Positions 1 to 16,399 of a stretch of DNA of 64,000 nt are shown here, piece after piece. Source of the DNA: Calonectria ilicicola (taxonomy: Eukaryota; Ascomycota; Sordariomycetes; Hypocreales; Nectriaceae); NCBI GenBank assembly GCA_020809705.1, contig CP085831.1:3038001-3102000 (forward strand), in the 5' to 3' direction. The notes under the pieces are model-generated. The model had not been told where the DNA came from and did not search any database. It saw only the letters and a list, made by a program, of their open reading frames with translations. The position numbers and the translations under genes were made by a program. Within the stretch, counting starts at the first letter, position 1, and each line of letters starts with the position of its first letter.

Positions 1-754
1 TAATCTATATAAAGTTAATTTTTTTATTTTATTTTTTTATTATAAGATTTTTTATTATTAAGTAGATTATATCTCTTTTTAAAAAGATTAATCTTTTTAA
101 TCTTTTTATATTATAATATCTTTTTATAATATTATATATAAATTCAAGTTTAATCTTTATTTTTTTATATAATTTTCTTAGATTATTTAATTTAATTATT
201 ACTTTTATTTAGATTATATTTTCTAAAAGGGCTTAATAAGTATCTAATATAAAGCTAAAGTTAGCTTTTACTAATATTATTTTAATATTATAATTATAAA
301 ATATATTATATACTAATTATATAATAAGTAACTTCTCTACTTAATTAATTTATTTATAATTAATATAATATTATAGATATTACTTAATTTTTTAATTTTA
401 ATATTTAATTTATTTATTTATTTAAAAGTAGAAAGCTATACTTAGTTTATAATTTAACCTTATTAAGGATATTAAGTTTTATTAAAACTTAAATATAAAT
501 AATTATCCTCTATTTAATATAATTTTGATTAATAGTTTATATATAGTAATTATATATTAAAAGAAAAGATAGGTAAATTGTTCTTTTTTTATTATTTTAT
601 TATAAAGAAGATAATATATTGCTTTTATAAAGCAATTAATAATAATAAAAATACTATTATAGTATACTTCTATAGTAGGGTCTATTAATAAGGGAAGGTC
701 AGTAATAAAGTCTATTATGATTGAGTCCTATGGTTGTTGTATGATAGGGGATAG

Positions 755-1150
755 TGTAACAGTCTGGTCAATTCCTAACTTAATAAACTAATCAGAATGA
801 AGAATTTATTATTAATAGGATAGTTAAATGTGTTATAGTAAATAAAGTAATAGAAATATTATATTAAGTAATAGTTAATTGTAATTAAGGTAATTAAATT
901 ATATTAAAAACTGGTTAATATTAGTTATAAAGGTAGATTTTAATTTATTTATATATTATTATTTAGTAGGTGCTTATTGTATTAGTTTTATTTAATATAT
1001 TAATAATTAAGATATTAATTATAGGGTGATTATTAATATTGTGGGTGATTGCTTATAAATGCTTTCTTATTAATTAATATAAGGTTTATAAGATAAGTAA
1101 ATATTAATTCTATTATTTTTAATTATTTAAATATATTATAGATTATAATA
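755..1150 (-). repeat. 3' LTR of family A copy 2
   Basis: It starts TGTAACAGTCTGG and ends GATTATAATA, the mutated form of GGTCATAACA. It is 396 bp, equal to its partner at 19184-19579. Confidence 0.9.
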
Positions 1151-4100
1151 TAATATTCTCTTTTTATTAATCTTATTTTTAAGGCTTATTAGGTTGATCT
1201 TATATATAAGTTCCTTATTCTTAATCTTTAAAATATTTTCTAATTATACCTTATAATTTAAATAATTCTAAACTATATCTTTATATTAATACTTAAGCCT
1301 AGCTTATTAATTTAACTAACTTTAAAATTATATTATATTCTTTTTACTCTTTTAAAGGTTTATAATATAAAATATTACTAAATTTTAATAATTATTATAG
1401 TAAATATATTTATTATAATAAAATATATAATACTTTAGAGATATTTTTAATTATATATATATTATTTTTTATAAATAATAAGTATAAGTAGGTATTAATA
1501 TTTTATAATAATCTAAATAAATTAAAAGTTTAATTATTTAAATATAAAAGAGAAAGTAATTAAGAAGAAGTTCTTTTATATATAAATAAAAGTACTTATT
1601 ATTTAAGTTAAAGTTTAGAAATCTTTAAATTATTTATTCTATTTTTATTATTAAAAATATTAACTTAAAATAAAAAATATAAAAATAATATATTAAAATC
1701 TTTTTTCTTAAATAAATTAAAGAAGGTAGATTGGATAGAATTAGAGATTATTATTTAGGTATAATCTTTAAGGGCTATAGATATTATTAATTAGAATATT
1801 ATTGATCTTAATGGTTTACTTAGTATTATATTTTTAAAAATATTTTTAATATCTTTAAGTAATATATAAAGTATTTAGTAGGTTCTTAGATTATTTTTTT
1901 ATAATCTTTTTATTTAATTTTAAATTTTTTATCTTCTTTTTTTTTATAAGATTTTTTTAACTTTCTATTAATCTTCTAAGTTTTTTATTTGTAGTTTATA
2001 ATTAGGTTTTATATTAATTTAGATGTTATTACTAGGTTCTAGTAATAAAGTATAAAAGATAGGGTAAACTTTAATATTATTTAAGAGATTAAGTTTATAA
2101 TTATTTTTTAATATTTCTTTTTATTAAATATAATTTAATTTATATAAAATTAATTTTTTTATTTTATTTTTTATTATAAGATTTTTTATTATTAAATAAA
2201 TTATATCTTTTTTTAAAAAGATTAATTCTTTTAATTTTTTTATATTATAATATCTTTTTATAATATTATAAATAAATTTAAATTTAATCTTTATTTTATT
2301 ATATAATTTTCTTAGATTATTTAATTTAATTATTAGTTTTACTTAGATTATACTTTCTAAGAGGGCTTAATAAATATCTAATATAAAATTAAAATTAGCT
2401 TTTATTAGTATTGTTTTAATATTATAATTATAAAATATATTATATATTAATTATATAATAGATAATTTTTTTATTTAATTAGTTTACTTATAGTTAATAT
2501 AGTATTATAAATATTACTTAATTTTCTAATTTTAGTATTTAATTTATTTATTTATTTAAGGGTAGAAGGCTATATTTAGCTTATAATTTAATCTTATTAA
2601 GAATATTAGGTTTTATTAAAATTTAAATATAAATAGTTATTTTTTATTTAAAATAATTTTAATTAATAATTTATATATAATAATTATATATTAAAAAAAA
2701 AGTAAATAAATTGTTTTTTTTTATTACTTTATTATAAGAAAGATAATATATTACTTTTATAAAGTAATTAATAATAATAAAAATATTATTATAATATACT
2801 TCTATAATAAGGTTTATTAATAAAGGAAGGTTAGTAATAAAGTTTATTATAATTAAATTTTATAATTATTATATAATAAGGGATAGTTATAATAATCTAT
2901 ATAGTTTATATTTTAGTTTTTTAAAGTATTAATATAGACTGCATTTTTTATATACTTATTTAACTTTTTTTTATCTTATTAAAAGAAAATATCTATTTAA
3001 TTTATTTAAGGGTTTTATTAATATCTTTATAGCTATATAAGGAATATTTATAAATATCCTTTATTAATTTTATTTAGTATTTTTTTAATATTTATAAATA
3101 ATTTGTTTTTTTATTTTCTAAAAGTATTAGATTATATCTTTTGATTTTTCTTAGTAGTAGATTATCTTATTCTATTTATTATATTAGTATTTTTATAATG
3201 GTAGTTTTATTTATATATAATAATCCTTTTATTCTAATAGTGGTGATTATTTTCTTTATTTTTATTATTATTTTATTAATTAAGGCTTATTTTAGGCCTT
3301 TATTAGTATTATAGGTTAATAATTGTTTTTATATTTTTAGTTTTTTTATATTATAATTAGATTAATAGCTAATTATATTAATATAATTATTTTTAGTTTT
3401 TTTAATATAAATAATTTAGTAATTAAATTTAAAGAGATATTTAATATATTATAATTATCTTTTATTAAATTTTTAAATTATTATAAAGTAAAAAATATTT
3501 TTATAATTAGTATATATTATAATTTTATAATTATTTTTTAAAAAATATTATTAAAATTCTTTAAAAATATTAATAATAATAAAGAATTCTTTATTATAAA
3601 TAAAATAATTTAACTTAAAATTATATAACTTATATAAGTAAAATATTATAAGATATAGATTTTCTTATTTATCTTATTATTTAATCTAAATCTTTAAAAT
3701 AAAGTCTAATATATTGGTTTTTAGTTTTATAAATTTATTAAGATTAAATATTATAAAAATAGGTTCTTTTAAAATAATATTTTTTATAACTTTAAATAAT
3801 TATTATACTTTATTTTCTTATTAAAAGATAATTCTTTTTTAATTAATTCTATTATATTTAAAATAATTTTACTAAATCCTTTAATAAACCTTTAATAATA
3901 ATTAATAAATTTAAAGAAGGCTTATATTTTCTTTATATTAATAGGTTCTTTTTAATCTTTTATTATAATAACTTTCTTTAGATTTATATGAATTTTATTA
4001 GGGCTAATAATATATCTTAGAAATTCTACTTTTTAAATATAGAATTTATTTTTTTTAATTTAATTAGGAGTTTGGTGTCTTAGAGGGCTTTTAAGATCTT

Positions 4101-6676
4101 ATAAATATATTCTTTATATTTTTCTTTATTTTTTAAGAAAATAAAAATATTATTTAAATAATAAATAATAAAAATATTTAAGTATTTTTATAATATATTG
4201 ATTATTATTTATTAAAATAATATTAATATATTTATAAATCTAAAAAATATAATTAAATATTTAAATAATTTAAATTTAGTTTAGAAAGTAATTTTCTATT
4301 TATATCCTTTTTTAATATAAATAAGATTATATATTTTTTAAAATCTAATATAATAAAAATATTAATTTTATAAAAATAATCTTTTATTTTATTAATTAAT
4401 AATAATAGAGTATAATTTTTAATAATAATATTATTAAACTATTAATAATTTATAATAAGATATAATTTTTTATTTTTTTTAAGTATAAATATAATAAAGT
4501 AATTAATTTTAAAATTTAAAATATAAATATATCCCTTTTTAAATATATCTTAGATATATTCTTTTAAGATATTAAATTTAATTTAGTTAAGATTATAAAT
4601 AAAATAAAATTAAATATTAAATCTACTTTTAAAAATAATTTTATAATCCTATTAACTAAACTTAAATAATTTAATATTTAGTTCTTTTATAAAGAGTTTT
4701 TTATAGATTTAATATTATAAAGGTATATTATATAATCTATTTATTTTTACTTTAATCTTTATTTCTTTAAGACTTTTATTAATTTATTAGAATTATATTC
4801 TAAGGTAAGTAATAGTTTATTACTTTTACTTTTTTTAATTATTTTTATATTTATATTTTATTTCTTTAAGTAATAAAGATTCTTTTTTATTTATATTTTT
4901 TACTTAATTAAGATTAGGAGTTTAAAATCTTTTATTATATTTTATAAAAATATTATTAATTATATTATACTTTTTAAGTATTTATATTTAGCTAATATAC
5001 TAGTAGATATTAAGATTATATTTATATAACTATAAATACCTTAAAATTAAATTATATTATTTAATATTAATAATATTAAAAATTATTCCTTAGTTTTTTC
5101 CTTTAATAAAGACTTTTAAATAATTAATCTTCTTATTTATAATATTATTATTATATCTAAAGGGTATTCCTTCTATATTAATAATTTTATATAGATTGAT
5201 TTTTATTATTTATAATAATTAAAATTTATTAATTATATAAAAGTTAATATAATCTTATTTAACTCTATTATTTATTATAATATTATACTACTTTCTTTTA
5301 ATCTTTATCTTTATTTTTAATTATTATTAAGGTTATTTTTTTATTATAAAGTATAAAGCCCTTTTTATAAGTTCTTTTAATAACTTTATAGGTTATTGCT
5401 TTAATTACTTCTGCTATTCTTCTATAAGGGGCTCTACTTATTTTTTAATTTTATTTAATATTAGGCTATTACTTTATTTATTATATAGATATTATACTTA
5501 GGATCTTAGTATTTATTTTATAATAATTTATTATAATTAAAGAACTTAGATTTATTTAATTCTAATATAGTAAACTAGTAATAAGGATTTCTTTCTATTA
5601 CTTTATATTAATTAAAATATTTTCTATAAATATAATAGATTATTATATTTTCTATTTTAATAGGAAAGTATAATATATATTACTTTTATTCTATATATAT
5701 AAAATAATTATAATTATAATAACTTACTTATAAAATATTCTTATATTTTTTATATATTATATTTAATTTAAGATTATTATCTTTATATTGGATAGATTAA
5801 GGATTAAGGTTTCCTAATTATTATTCATTTTAGGCTAATAGGAAGATCTTATCTCTATCCTATAAAGATTCTCTAATCTATTAAGCTATTCTTTTTATAT
5901 TAATTATCTATTTCCTTTTTCTATTTCTATTATAGGTATAGGTATTCTACTATATTAGAGCATTATTAGTATAGATATCTAATATGGATGCTAGGATTTC
6001 TATTTCCTTAGTTTATTTAAACCATTTATATAGTAGGTAGGTTATTTCTTTTTTTTAAATTAATTATGCTTTATAGATAATTTTATTAATTTCTTATTGT
6101 AGGGTAAGCTTAATTTTTTATAATTTATAATTTTTTTTTATTATTTAATAATAATAATTAATTTATATTTAAAGATAATAATAAGAATAATTTTTCCTAT
6201 AATATTCTTTTTTTCTTTTAATATTAAAATTTATTAGGTTTTTATAATATTAAATTATTTTTATTCTTCTAATATAAATTTAAATTAATTTCTTATTTTT
6301 AAAGAATAATATTTAAAGGATTTATATTCTTTCTTTTTATAATTAAAGTAAATAATCTTATTTTTATTATAATCCTAAGTAATACTAAGTTCTATTAATC
6401 TTAAATAAATCTTATATATAATAATTTATTACTTATTCTAGATTTTTCTTTTATTTAGGATATATAGGGTTTTATTATCTTAGGTATATTTTTTATATTA
6501 ATTAAATTACTTTTTATTAATTTTAATAATACTTTTAATATATTTTAAAAGTTTTTTTAATTAATTTTTTTATAGATTTTATCTTTAATTTTACCTTTTA
6601 AACCTTTATAATAGAGTTCTATTAGTATATTATTATCCTAGGTTATTTATATTATAATTCTTTTAAATTTAATTAA

Positions 6677-6885
6677 TGTGAAGGGCTAGTCCTGGGTTTA
6701 TTTAACCTAAAAGGTGCTCTATATTAGATCTAAAGCTAAGAAGGAAGAAGAAGAAGATAATTAAAAGAATATATTTTTCTAATTATATATATCTTAATAT
6801 ACCCTCACTACTAATATAATTATAAAGCTTAATCTAGGTAAATATAGTATAATTATAATCCTTTATTAAGCTTTAGCTTATAATA
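6677..6885 (-). repeat. 3' LTR of family B element
   Basis: It begins TGTGAAGGGCTAG and ends TTATAATA. It pairs with 18738-18949 over its whole length, with C-to-T and G-to-A differences. Confidence 0.88.
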
Positions 6886-7452
6886 TTACCCCCTCTCTTT
6901 TAAGTAATAATTTTATTACTTTAGTATTATATACTTGCTTATTAGGCTATCTGATTTTATAATTAGCCTATAGATAGCTTTATATATATTTAGGGCTTTT
7001 AGCTTCATTAAGAACTCTATTAGTTACTAAGTAGGTTCTTTATAGTTATACTATTAAACAAAAGCTTCTTAAATCTTACCTTATTTTTATTATTTTTATC
7101 TAGTATATAGGATTTTTTTGATTATTTATTTATCTTTGCTATTTACTTGAATTAATAGAGGCTAAAAGTTATCTTATTATTATCTTAGTAAAGGATCCTA
7201 TTATATTTTTTTTAAGAGATTAATATAAAATTGTAGATATATTGCTTTAGGTATATCAATCTTTATTATATATATATCTATTACCTTTATTATAGTATAT
7301 TACTAATATAGCCAATCTAGCTTCTTATAAGGCCTAGGGGACTTATAGTTGGTCAGATTAATCTAGACCTTATCTCTAATCTTAAACCTTTTCACTAGCA
7401 TCTGCTTCTTATTTATTATCTGTTTATAGTATTGTTGTATTATAGTTGCTAC

Positions 7453-7849
7453 TATAACGGTCTGGTCAATTCCTAACTTAATAAACCAATTAGAACAAAG
7501 GATTTATTATTAGCAGGATGGTTAGGTGTGTTATAGTAAAATAAAGCAATAGAAGTATTACATTAAGTAATAGTCAATTGTAATTAAGGTAATTAAATTA
7601 TATTGAAAGCTAGGTGGTATTAGTTATAAGGGCGGATTCTAATCTATTTATATATTTATTATTTAATAGGCGCTTATTATATTAGTTCTATTTAATATAT
7701 TGGTGATTAAGGTAGTGATTACCTTATAATTACTAATATTATAAATAATTATTTATAAGTGCTTTCTTATTAGTTGGTATAAGGTTATAGGATAGATAAG
7801 TATTATTTTTACTTTATTTAATTATCTAGGTGTATTATAGGTTATAATA
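7453..7849 (-). repeat. 3' LTR of family A copy 3
   Basis: It begins TATAACGGTCTGG and ends GGTTATAATA; 397 bp, matching 13962-14358. Confidence 0.9.
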
Positions 7850-10800
7850 TAATGTTCTCTCTCTATTAGTCTTATCTTTAAGGCCTATTAAATTAACCTT
7901 ATATATAAATTCCTTATTCTTAACCTTTAAAATATTTTCTAATTATACCTTAGGATCTAGATACTTTTAAGCTATATCTTTATACTAATACTTAAGCCTA
8001 GCTTATTAATTTAATAGGTTTTAAAGTTATATTATATTCTTTTTGTTCTTTTAAGGGTTTATAATATAAGATATTATTAGATTTTAATAATTATTATAAT
8101 AAATATATTTATTATAGTAAAATATATAATATTTTAAAAATATTTTTAATTATATATATATAATTTCTATAAATAATAAGTATAAATAAGTGCTAATATT
8201 TATAATAATCTAGATAAATTAAAAGTTTAATTATTTAAATGTAAAGAAGAAGATAACTAAGGAGAAGTTCCTTTATATCTAAGTAGAGGCACTTATAGCT
8301 TAGATTAAAGTTTAAGAATCCTTAAATTATTTATTCTATCTTTATTATTAAAAATATTAATTTAAAATAAAAAGTATAAAGATAGTATATTAAGATCTTT
8401 CTTCTTTAAATAAGTTAGAGAATATAGATTAAGTAGAGTTAGAGATTATTATTTAAATGTAATCTTTAAAGATTATAGATATTATTAATTAGAATATTAT
8501 TAATCTTAATAGTTTGCTTAATATTATATTTTTAGAAATACTTTTAATATCTTTAAGCAATATATAAGGTATTTTACTAGTTCTTAAGTTATTTTTTTAT
8601 AGCTTTTTTATTTAATTTTAAATTTTCTATTTTTCTTTTTTTTTATAATATCTTTTTAACTTTCTATTAGTTTTCTAGATTTTCTATTTATAGTTTATAT
8701 TTAAATTCTATATTTACCTAGATATCCTTATCTAGTTCTAATAATAAGATATGGAAGATAAGGTGGACCTTAATATTATCTAGAAGATTAAGCTTATAAT
8801 TATTTTCTAATATTTTTCTTTTAATTAAGTATAATCTAATTTATATAAAGTTAATTTTTTTATTTTATCTTTTTATTATAAGATTTTTTATTACTAAGTA
8901 GATTATATCTTTTTTTAAGAAGGATAATCCCTTTAACCTTTTTAGATTATAATATCTTTTTATTATATTATAAATAAACTTAAGTTCTATTTTTATTTCT
9001 TTATATAATTTTCTTAGATTATCTAACTTAATTATTATTTTTATTTAGATTATACCTTCTAAGGGGGCTTAGTAAGTATCCAGTATAAAGCTAAAATTGG
9101 CTTTTATTGGTATTATTTTAATATTATAATTATAAAATATATTATATATTAATTATATAATAGATAATTTTTTTACTTAATTGATTTATTTATAGTTAAT
9201 ATAGTATTATAGATATTACTTAATTTCTTGGTTTTAGTATTTAATTTATCTATTTATTTAAAGATAAAAGATTATATTTAGTTTATAGTTTAGCCCTATT
9301 AAGAACATTAAGCTTTATTAGAATTTAGATATAAATAGTTATTTTTTATTTAAAATAATTTTAGTTAGTAATTTATATATAATAATTATATTTTAAAAGA
9401 AAAGATAGATAAATTATTTTTCTTTTATTATTTTATTATAAAGAAAGTAATATATTATTTTTATAAAATAATTAATAATAATAAAAATATTATTATAATA
9501 TACTTTTATAATAAGGTTTGCTAATAAAGGAAGATTAGTAATAAAGTCTATTATAATTAAATCCTATGGTTATTATATAATAGAAGATGATTGTAATAAT
9601 TTATATAGTTTATATCTTGGTTTTTTAAAGTATTAATATAGATTATATTTCTTATATATTTATTTAACTTTTTTTTTATTTTATTAAAGGAAAATATCTA
9701 TTTAATTTATTTAAGGGTTTTATTAATGCCTTTATAGCTATATAAGGGATGTTTATGAATATCCCTTATTAACTTTATTTGATATTCTTCTAGTATTTGT
9801 AGATAGTTTGTTTTTTCTTCTTCTAAAAGTGTTAGATTATATTCTTTAATTTTCCTTAATAGTGGATTGCTTTATTCTACTTATTATATTAGTATTTCTA
9901 TAGTAATAGTTCTAATTATATATAATAATCCTTTTATTTTTATAGTAGTAATTATTTTCTTTATTTTTATTATTATTTTATTAATTAGGGCTTATTCTAA
10001 TCTTCTATTAGTATTATAGATTAATAGTTTTTCTTATATTTTTGGTTTTTTTATATTGTAGTTGGGTTGGTGGCTGATTGTATTAGTATGGTTATTTTTG
10101 GTTTTTTTAATATAGATAATTTAGTAGTTAAATTTGGATAGGTATTCTATATATTATAATTATCTTTTACTAAGTTTTTAAATAATTATAAAGTAGATAA
10201 TATTTTTATAATTAATATATATTATAATTTTATAATTACTTTTTAAAAGATATTATTAGAATTCTTTAAAAGTATTAATAATAATAAGGAATTCTTTATT
10301 ATAGATTAAGTAATTTAACTTAAGGCTATATAATTTATATAAGTAAAATACTATAGGATATAGATTTCCTTATTTATCTTATTATCCAATCTAGGCCCCT
10401 AAGGCAAAATCTGATATATTGGTTTCTAGCTTTATAGGCTTATTAAGGTTGAATATTATAAGAATAGATTCTTCTAAAATAGTATTTTTTATAGCTTTAA
10501 ATGATTATTATATTTTATTTCCCTATTAAAAGATAGTTCCTTTCTTAGTTAGTTCTATTATACTTAAGGCGATTTTATTAAATCCTTTAATAAATCTTTA
10601 GTAATAGTTAATAAATCTAAGAAAGGCTTATACTTCCTTTATATTAATAAATTCTTTTTAATCTTTTACTATAGTAATTTTCTTTAGGTTTATATGAATT
10701 TTATTAGAGCTAATAATATATCTTAGAAATTCTATTTCTTAAGTATAGAACTTACTTTTTTCTAGTTTAATTAGAAGTTTAGTGTTTTAGAGGGCTTTTA

Positions 10801-13800
10801 AGATCTTATAAATGTATTCTTTATATTCTTCTTTATTTTTAAAGAAAATAAGGATATTATCTAAGTAGTAAATAATAAAGATATTTAAGTATTTTTATAA
10901 TATATTAATTATTATTTATTAGAATAATATTAGTATATTTATAAATTTAAAAAATATAATTAAATATTTAAATAATTTAAATTTAGTTTAAAAAGTGATT
11001 TTTTATTTATATTCTTCTTTAATATAAATAAGATTATATACTTCTTTAAGATCTAATATAATAAAAATATTAACTTTATAAAAATGATCTTTTATTTTAT
11101 TAATTAGTAATAGTAAAGTATAATCTTTAATAATAATATTATTAAATTATTAATAATTTATAATAAAGTATAGCTTTCTATTTTTCTTAAATATAAATAT
11201 AATAAGATAATTAGCTTTAAAGTTTAAAATATAAATATATTTCTTTTTAAATATATTTTAGATATATTCTTTTAAGATATTAAGCTTAATTTAGTTAAGA
11301 TTATAAATAGAGTAAAATTAAATATTAGATTTATCTTTAAGGATAATTTTATAATCTTACTAGCTAAACTCAGGTAGTCTAGTATTTAATTCTTTTATAA
11401 AAAGCTTTTTATAGATTTAGTATTATAGGAGTATATTATATAGTCTATCTATTTCTACTTTAACCTTTATTTCTTTAAGATTTTTATTAATTTATTAGAA
11501 TTATATTCTAAGGTAGATAATTGTTTATTATTTTTATCTTTTTTAATTATTCTTATATTTATATTTTATTTTTTTAGATAATAAAGATTCTTCTTTACTT
11601 ATATCTTTTATTTAGTTAGGGCTAGGAGTTTAAGATCTCTTATTATATTTTATAAAAATATTACTAGCTGTATTATATTTCTTAAATATTTATACTTAGC
11701 TAGTATACTAGTAGATATTAAGGTTATATTAGTATAACTATAGATATCTTAAAATTAGGTTATATTATTTAATATTAATAATATTAAAGGTTATTTCTTA
11801 GTTTTTTCCTTTAATAAAGATTTTTAAATAATTAATCTTTTTATTTATAATATTATTATTATAACTAAAAGAGGTTTCTTTTATATTAATGATTTTATAT
11901 AGATTAACTTTTATTATCTATAGTAGCTGAAATTGGTTAATTATTTAAAGATTTATATAATTCTATTTAGCTTTATTATCTACTATAATATTATACTATT
12001 TCTTTTTAATTCTTACTTTTATTTCTAATTGTTATTAAGGTTGCTCTTTAATTATAAAGTATAGAGCTTTTTTAAAAGTTCTTTTAATAACTTTAGGGAT
12101 TATTACCCTAGTTGCTTCTACTATTCTTTTATAAGGGGCTTTATTTATTTTTTAGTTTTATTTGGTATTAGATTATTATTTTATTTATTATATAAATATT
12201 GTATTTAGGATCTTAATATTTATTCTAGGGTAGTTTATTATAATTAAGGAACTTAGGTTTATTTGGTTCTAATATAATAAACTAATAATAAGGATTTCTT
12301 TTTATTATTTTATATTAGTTAAAGTATTTTTTATAAGTATAGTAAATAATTATATCTTTTACTTTAATAGGGAAGTATATTATATATTATTTTTATTTTA
12401 TATATTAAAAGTAATTATAGTTATAATAGTTTACTTATAAGATATTTTTATATTCTTTATATATTATATTTAATTTAAGATTATCCTTCTTATATTGGAT
12501 AGATTGGGGATTATGATTTCCTAATTACTATTTATTTTATATAAGTAGGAAGACTTTATCTCTATTTTATAAAGATTCTTTAATTTATTAGGCTATTCTT
12601 TTAATATTAGTTATTTATTTTCTATTTCCATTTTTATTATAAGTATAAGTATTTTATTATATTAGTGCTTTATTAGTATATATATTTAAAATAGATGTAA
12701 GGATTTTTATCTTTTTAGCTTATTTTAATTATTTGTAGGGAAGGTAGGACTGGCCTTCTTATTGGATTGATTATATTTTTCAAATAGCTTTATCAATTTC
12801 TTATTATAAGATAAGTTTTATTTTATATAATTTATAGTTTTTTATATATTGCTTAATTATAATAATTGGTTTATATTTCTTAATAATAATAAGAATAATT
12901 TTTTCTATAATATTCTCTTTTCCTTCTAATACTAGGGTTTATTAAGTTTTTATAATATTAAGTTATTTCTATCTTTTTAATATAAGTTTAAATTAATTTT
13001 TTATTTTTAAAGAGTAATATTTAAAGGATTTATATCCTTTTTTCTATAGTTAAAGTAAATAATCTTACTTTTATTATATCTTTAGGTAGTGCTAAGTTCT
13101 ATTGGTCCTAAATAAGTTCTATATATAGTATTTTATTATTTATTCTAGGTTTTTCCTTTATTTAGGATATATAGGTTTTTATTATTTTAAGTATATTCTT
13201 TATATTAGTTGAATTATTTTTTATTAATTTTAATAGTACTTTTAATATACTTTAAGAGTTTTTTAGCCGATCTTTTTTATAGATTTTATTCTTGATTTTA
13301 CTTTTTAAGTTTTTATAGTAGAGTTTTATTAGTATATTATTATTTTAAGCTATTTATATTATAATTCTTTTAAACTTAATTAAATATTAATTATAGGATT
13401 TTATTTATTTAAGTTTATATAATTAATTTATAACTTATTATTTTATATTAATTATACTAAAATTATCTTTAATAATAATTTTAAAGTATTCTTAATCTTT
13501 AAAAATCTCTTAGATCTCTTTATTTTAATTAATATTATTTTTATTTTCTAGATAATCTCTTATAATAGGTTTAAACTATACTTCTATATCCCCTTAAAGG
13601 AGGGTTTTAGTATATAGTATCTAGGCTTTAGGGGTTATAAGTTATATTAGGAAAAAGCAGAAATATCCCTTTATTTAGGTAAGGAAGGGGACTATATTGG
13701 TAGTTTTTTTTAGAAAGGGCTCTAGAACCGGGGGTTTTAGAATTTTATTAATATCTTTACCTTTATTTCTTTTAATTATAGTAGTTCTAGCTTTTTCTAC

Positions 13801-13961
13801 TTTAAATTATACTTATATATCTATAAATTTCTTCTTAACCTACTATAGTTCTATAGTTAACTTAGTATTATTAGAAGGAGTAATAGTAGTAAGATTCTTT
13901 CTAAATATTATTATTACTTAATTATTAATATAAATAATTAATTAAATAAAAGCTTTTAATA

Positions 13962-14358
13962 TATAATAATTTAGTTAATTCCTAATTTAATAAATTAATT
14001 AAAATAAAAGATTTATTATTAATAGAATAATTAAGTATATTATAGTAAAATAAAGTAATAGAAGTATTATATTAGGTAATAGTTAATTGTAATTAAGGTA
14101 ATCAAGTTATATTAAAAGCTGGGTGATATTAGCTATAAGGGCGGATTCTAACCTATCTATATATTTATTATCTAATAGGCACTTATTATATTGGTTCTAT
14201 TTAATATGTTAGTGATTAAGGTGGTGATTACCCTGTGATTATTAATGCTATGAGTGATCGCTTGTGAGTGCTTCCTTATTAGTTGGTGTGGGGCTATAGG
14301 GTAGGTGAGCATTGTTTCTGCCTTGTTTGACCGCCCAGGCGTGTCATGGGTCATAACA
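13962..14358 (-). repeat. 5' LTR of family A copy 3
   Basis: The inner end is mutated (TATAATAATTTAG for TGTAACGGTCTGG). From about 14100 to the outer edge the sequence is close to unmutated and ends GGTCATAACA. Confidence 0.9.
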
Positions 14359-16399
14359 GCTACAGCCTATACAAATTCTATAGTATTTTAAATCTTTTAT
14401 AGTAGGTTCCTAGCCTAGGCCTTATTATTATTTAATAATAACTCTATAATAATCTCCTAGACCTTAAAAGGCTTTATATAATATCTATGCTTTAAGAAGA
14501 AGGAACTTATCCTTATAACTAAGTTCTTATAGTTATTTAGCATTAATTATATTATTAGGAGATAATAATCTTAATCTTTCTATAAATAGTAAATATATGC
14601 TTGTAGGTATACTTAGATTTCCTAATTTATTTATTCTAGCCCTCTATTAGTTTATAGGTGGTATACTATATTAAGCTATTATATAATACTAGCTAGCTTA
14701 TAGAAGGCTTATTAGAACCTATTAATCTAATTACTCCCTTAATTACTAATAATAAATTGGAGTATTTTATATGATTTATAATAGTAGCTAAGGAATTATT
14801 CTATATAGGCTTTTACTTTTATTATAAGTATAATTTTAAGTATAATAGCTTATATAAATTAATTAATTATTATTTATAGATATTAAGATTTATTTTTGCC
14901 TATTAAAGGAAAATTTATTATAAAATCTATAGCTAGATCACTTTGTACCTATTTTAGAACTAGTAAAGACTTTAATAGCCCTCTTTTTAATTATTATTAA
15001 ATATAATTTCTTTTATAAATTTAATAATTAATAATAAATTAATAAACTAGCTATAATAGTTCTAGCTAAAAGAATTACCTTAATATTAAAATTATTATAT
15101 TATTATAATCTAAATAATCTCTAATAATAGCATTATACTCTATCTATATAATATAAATATATAATACCTTTATATTAATCTTATTACTAGATATTTATAA
15201 TTAATCTTAAAAGATTAATTAATTTTTAATATTTAAAATATATTTTAAAATCTAAACCTTTAAATTTAATTTAAATAATAAACTTTATTTTTATTATTAT
15301 ATTATAATATATATACTTATATAAATCTTATCTATAATAATAACTTAATTTTATAAATCTTATAATTTTAAATAATTAAAGAAAATTACTATTTATAATA
15401 TCTTTATCTAAACTACCTAAAGAATAATTTACTTTAATATAATCACTTCATCCTATAAAATAACTAATTAAAAGATTAACTATAGATAATAGCCCTATTT
15501 TTTAAGATCTTTAATCCTCTTAAATATATCTTACTCTTTATAGCTTAATATATTTGATATTATTGCCTTATTATTAGATTAATACTTAAGCTAGAAATTA
15601 TATTCTAATAACTATCTTACCTAATAACTTTATTATTTTATAAAATATTAATATTTTATAAAGTATATTAGATTCTTATAATCTATAATAATAATAAATA
15701 GACTATAATTATATAGTTCTGCTCTTTAAATATCTAGGTAATATATAATTACTAGTATTTTCTTATTATAGATTAAGTAATTATATTTTATTAGGCTTAG
15801 TTATTATAAGTGAAAGATAATTAGCTAATAATGATCTTACTTATCTTTTTAAGCTAGAACTTCTTTTAATATATTATTTAAATAATTAGCCTTAAGAAAT
15901 ATTAATTTATCTAGATCTTATTATTATAATATAAGAGTTTTATAAAATCTATATTTAAGTTCCTAGAAAGCTGCTTTTTTATTAAGTTTTTATTTAAAGA
16001 TAACCTCTTTCTAAGTTAATATTATTAAAAGGATTAATATTTTTATAAAATTTAATATAAAGATCTAATAGTAATTTATAAAATCTAAAAACTTTATATA
16101 CTTTTTACTATTTAGGGTACTTTTTATTTATAAATTGCTTACTATTTCTCTAGATTATAGAATACTTCTTTTCTAATTTATATAATAAATTCTAGATATT
16201 TTATCTTTTAAATTATAAACTTATATTTCTTTAAATCTAAATATAATCTAGTAATAACTAAGGTATAAAATACCTTCTATACCTTTACTAAATAATCTTT
16301 CTTTAAATCACTAGAATAAATTAATATATTATCCAAATAGATTATAGTAAAATTATTTAAAAAATCTTATAATATTTTATTTATATACCTCTAGAATAT

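Larger units (their letters stand above)
7453..14358 (-). mobile_element. Gypsy LTR retrotransposon, family A copy 3 (complete, 6.9 kb)
   Basis: The innermost level of the left nest. LTRs at 7453-7849 and 13962-14358 are both 397 bp. The 5-bp target duplication GCTAC is present at 7448-7452 and 14359-14363. It lies inside the family B element. Reading on the minus strand, the LTR starts TGTTATGACCC at 14358 and ends CCGTTATA at 7453. Internal sequence parallels copies 1 and 2 in order, including the Gypsy reverse transcriptase region around 10680-10800. No open frame survives. Confidence 0.93.

Noticed and set aside
13697..13921. 74-codon open frame with hydrophobic product in block 1
   Set aside because: It lies on the antisense strand of the gag-side region of a minus-strand Gypsy element. 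It is open by chance in AT-rich sequence, and the equivalent site in copy 1 (about 23650-23920) is not conserved as a protein.
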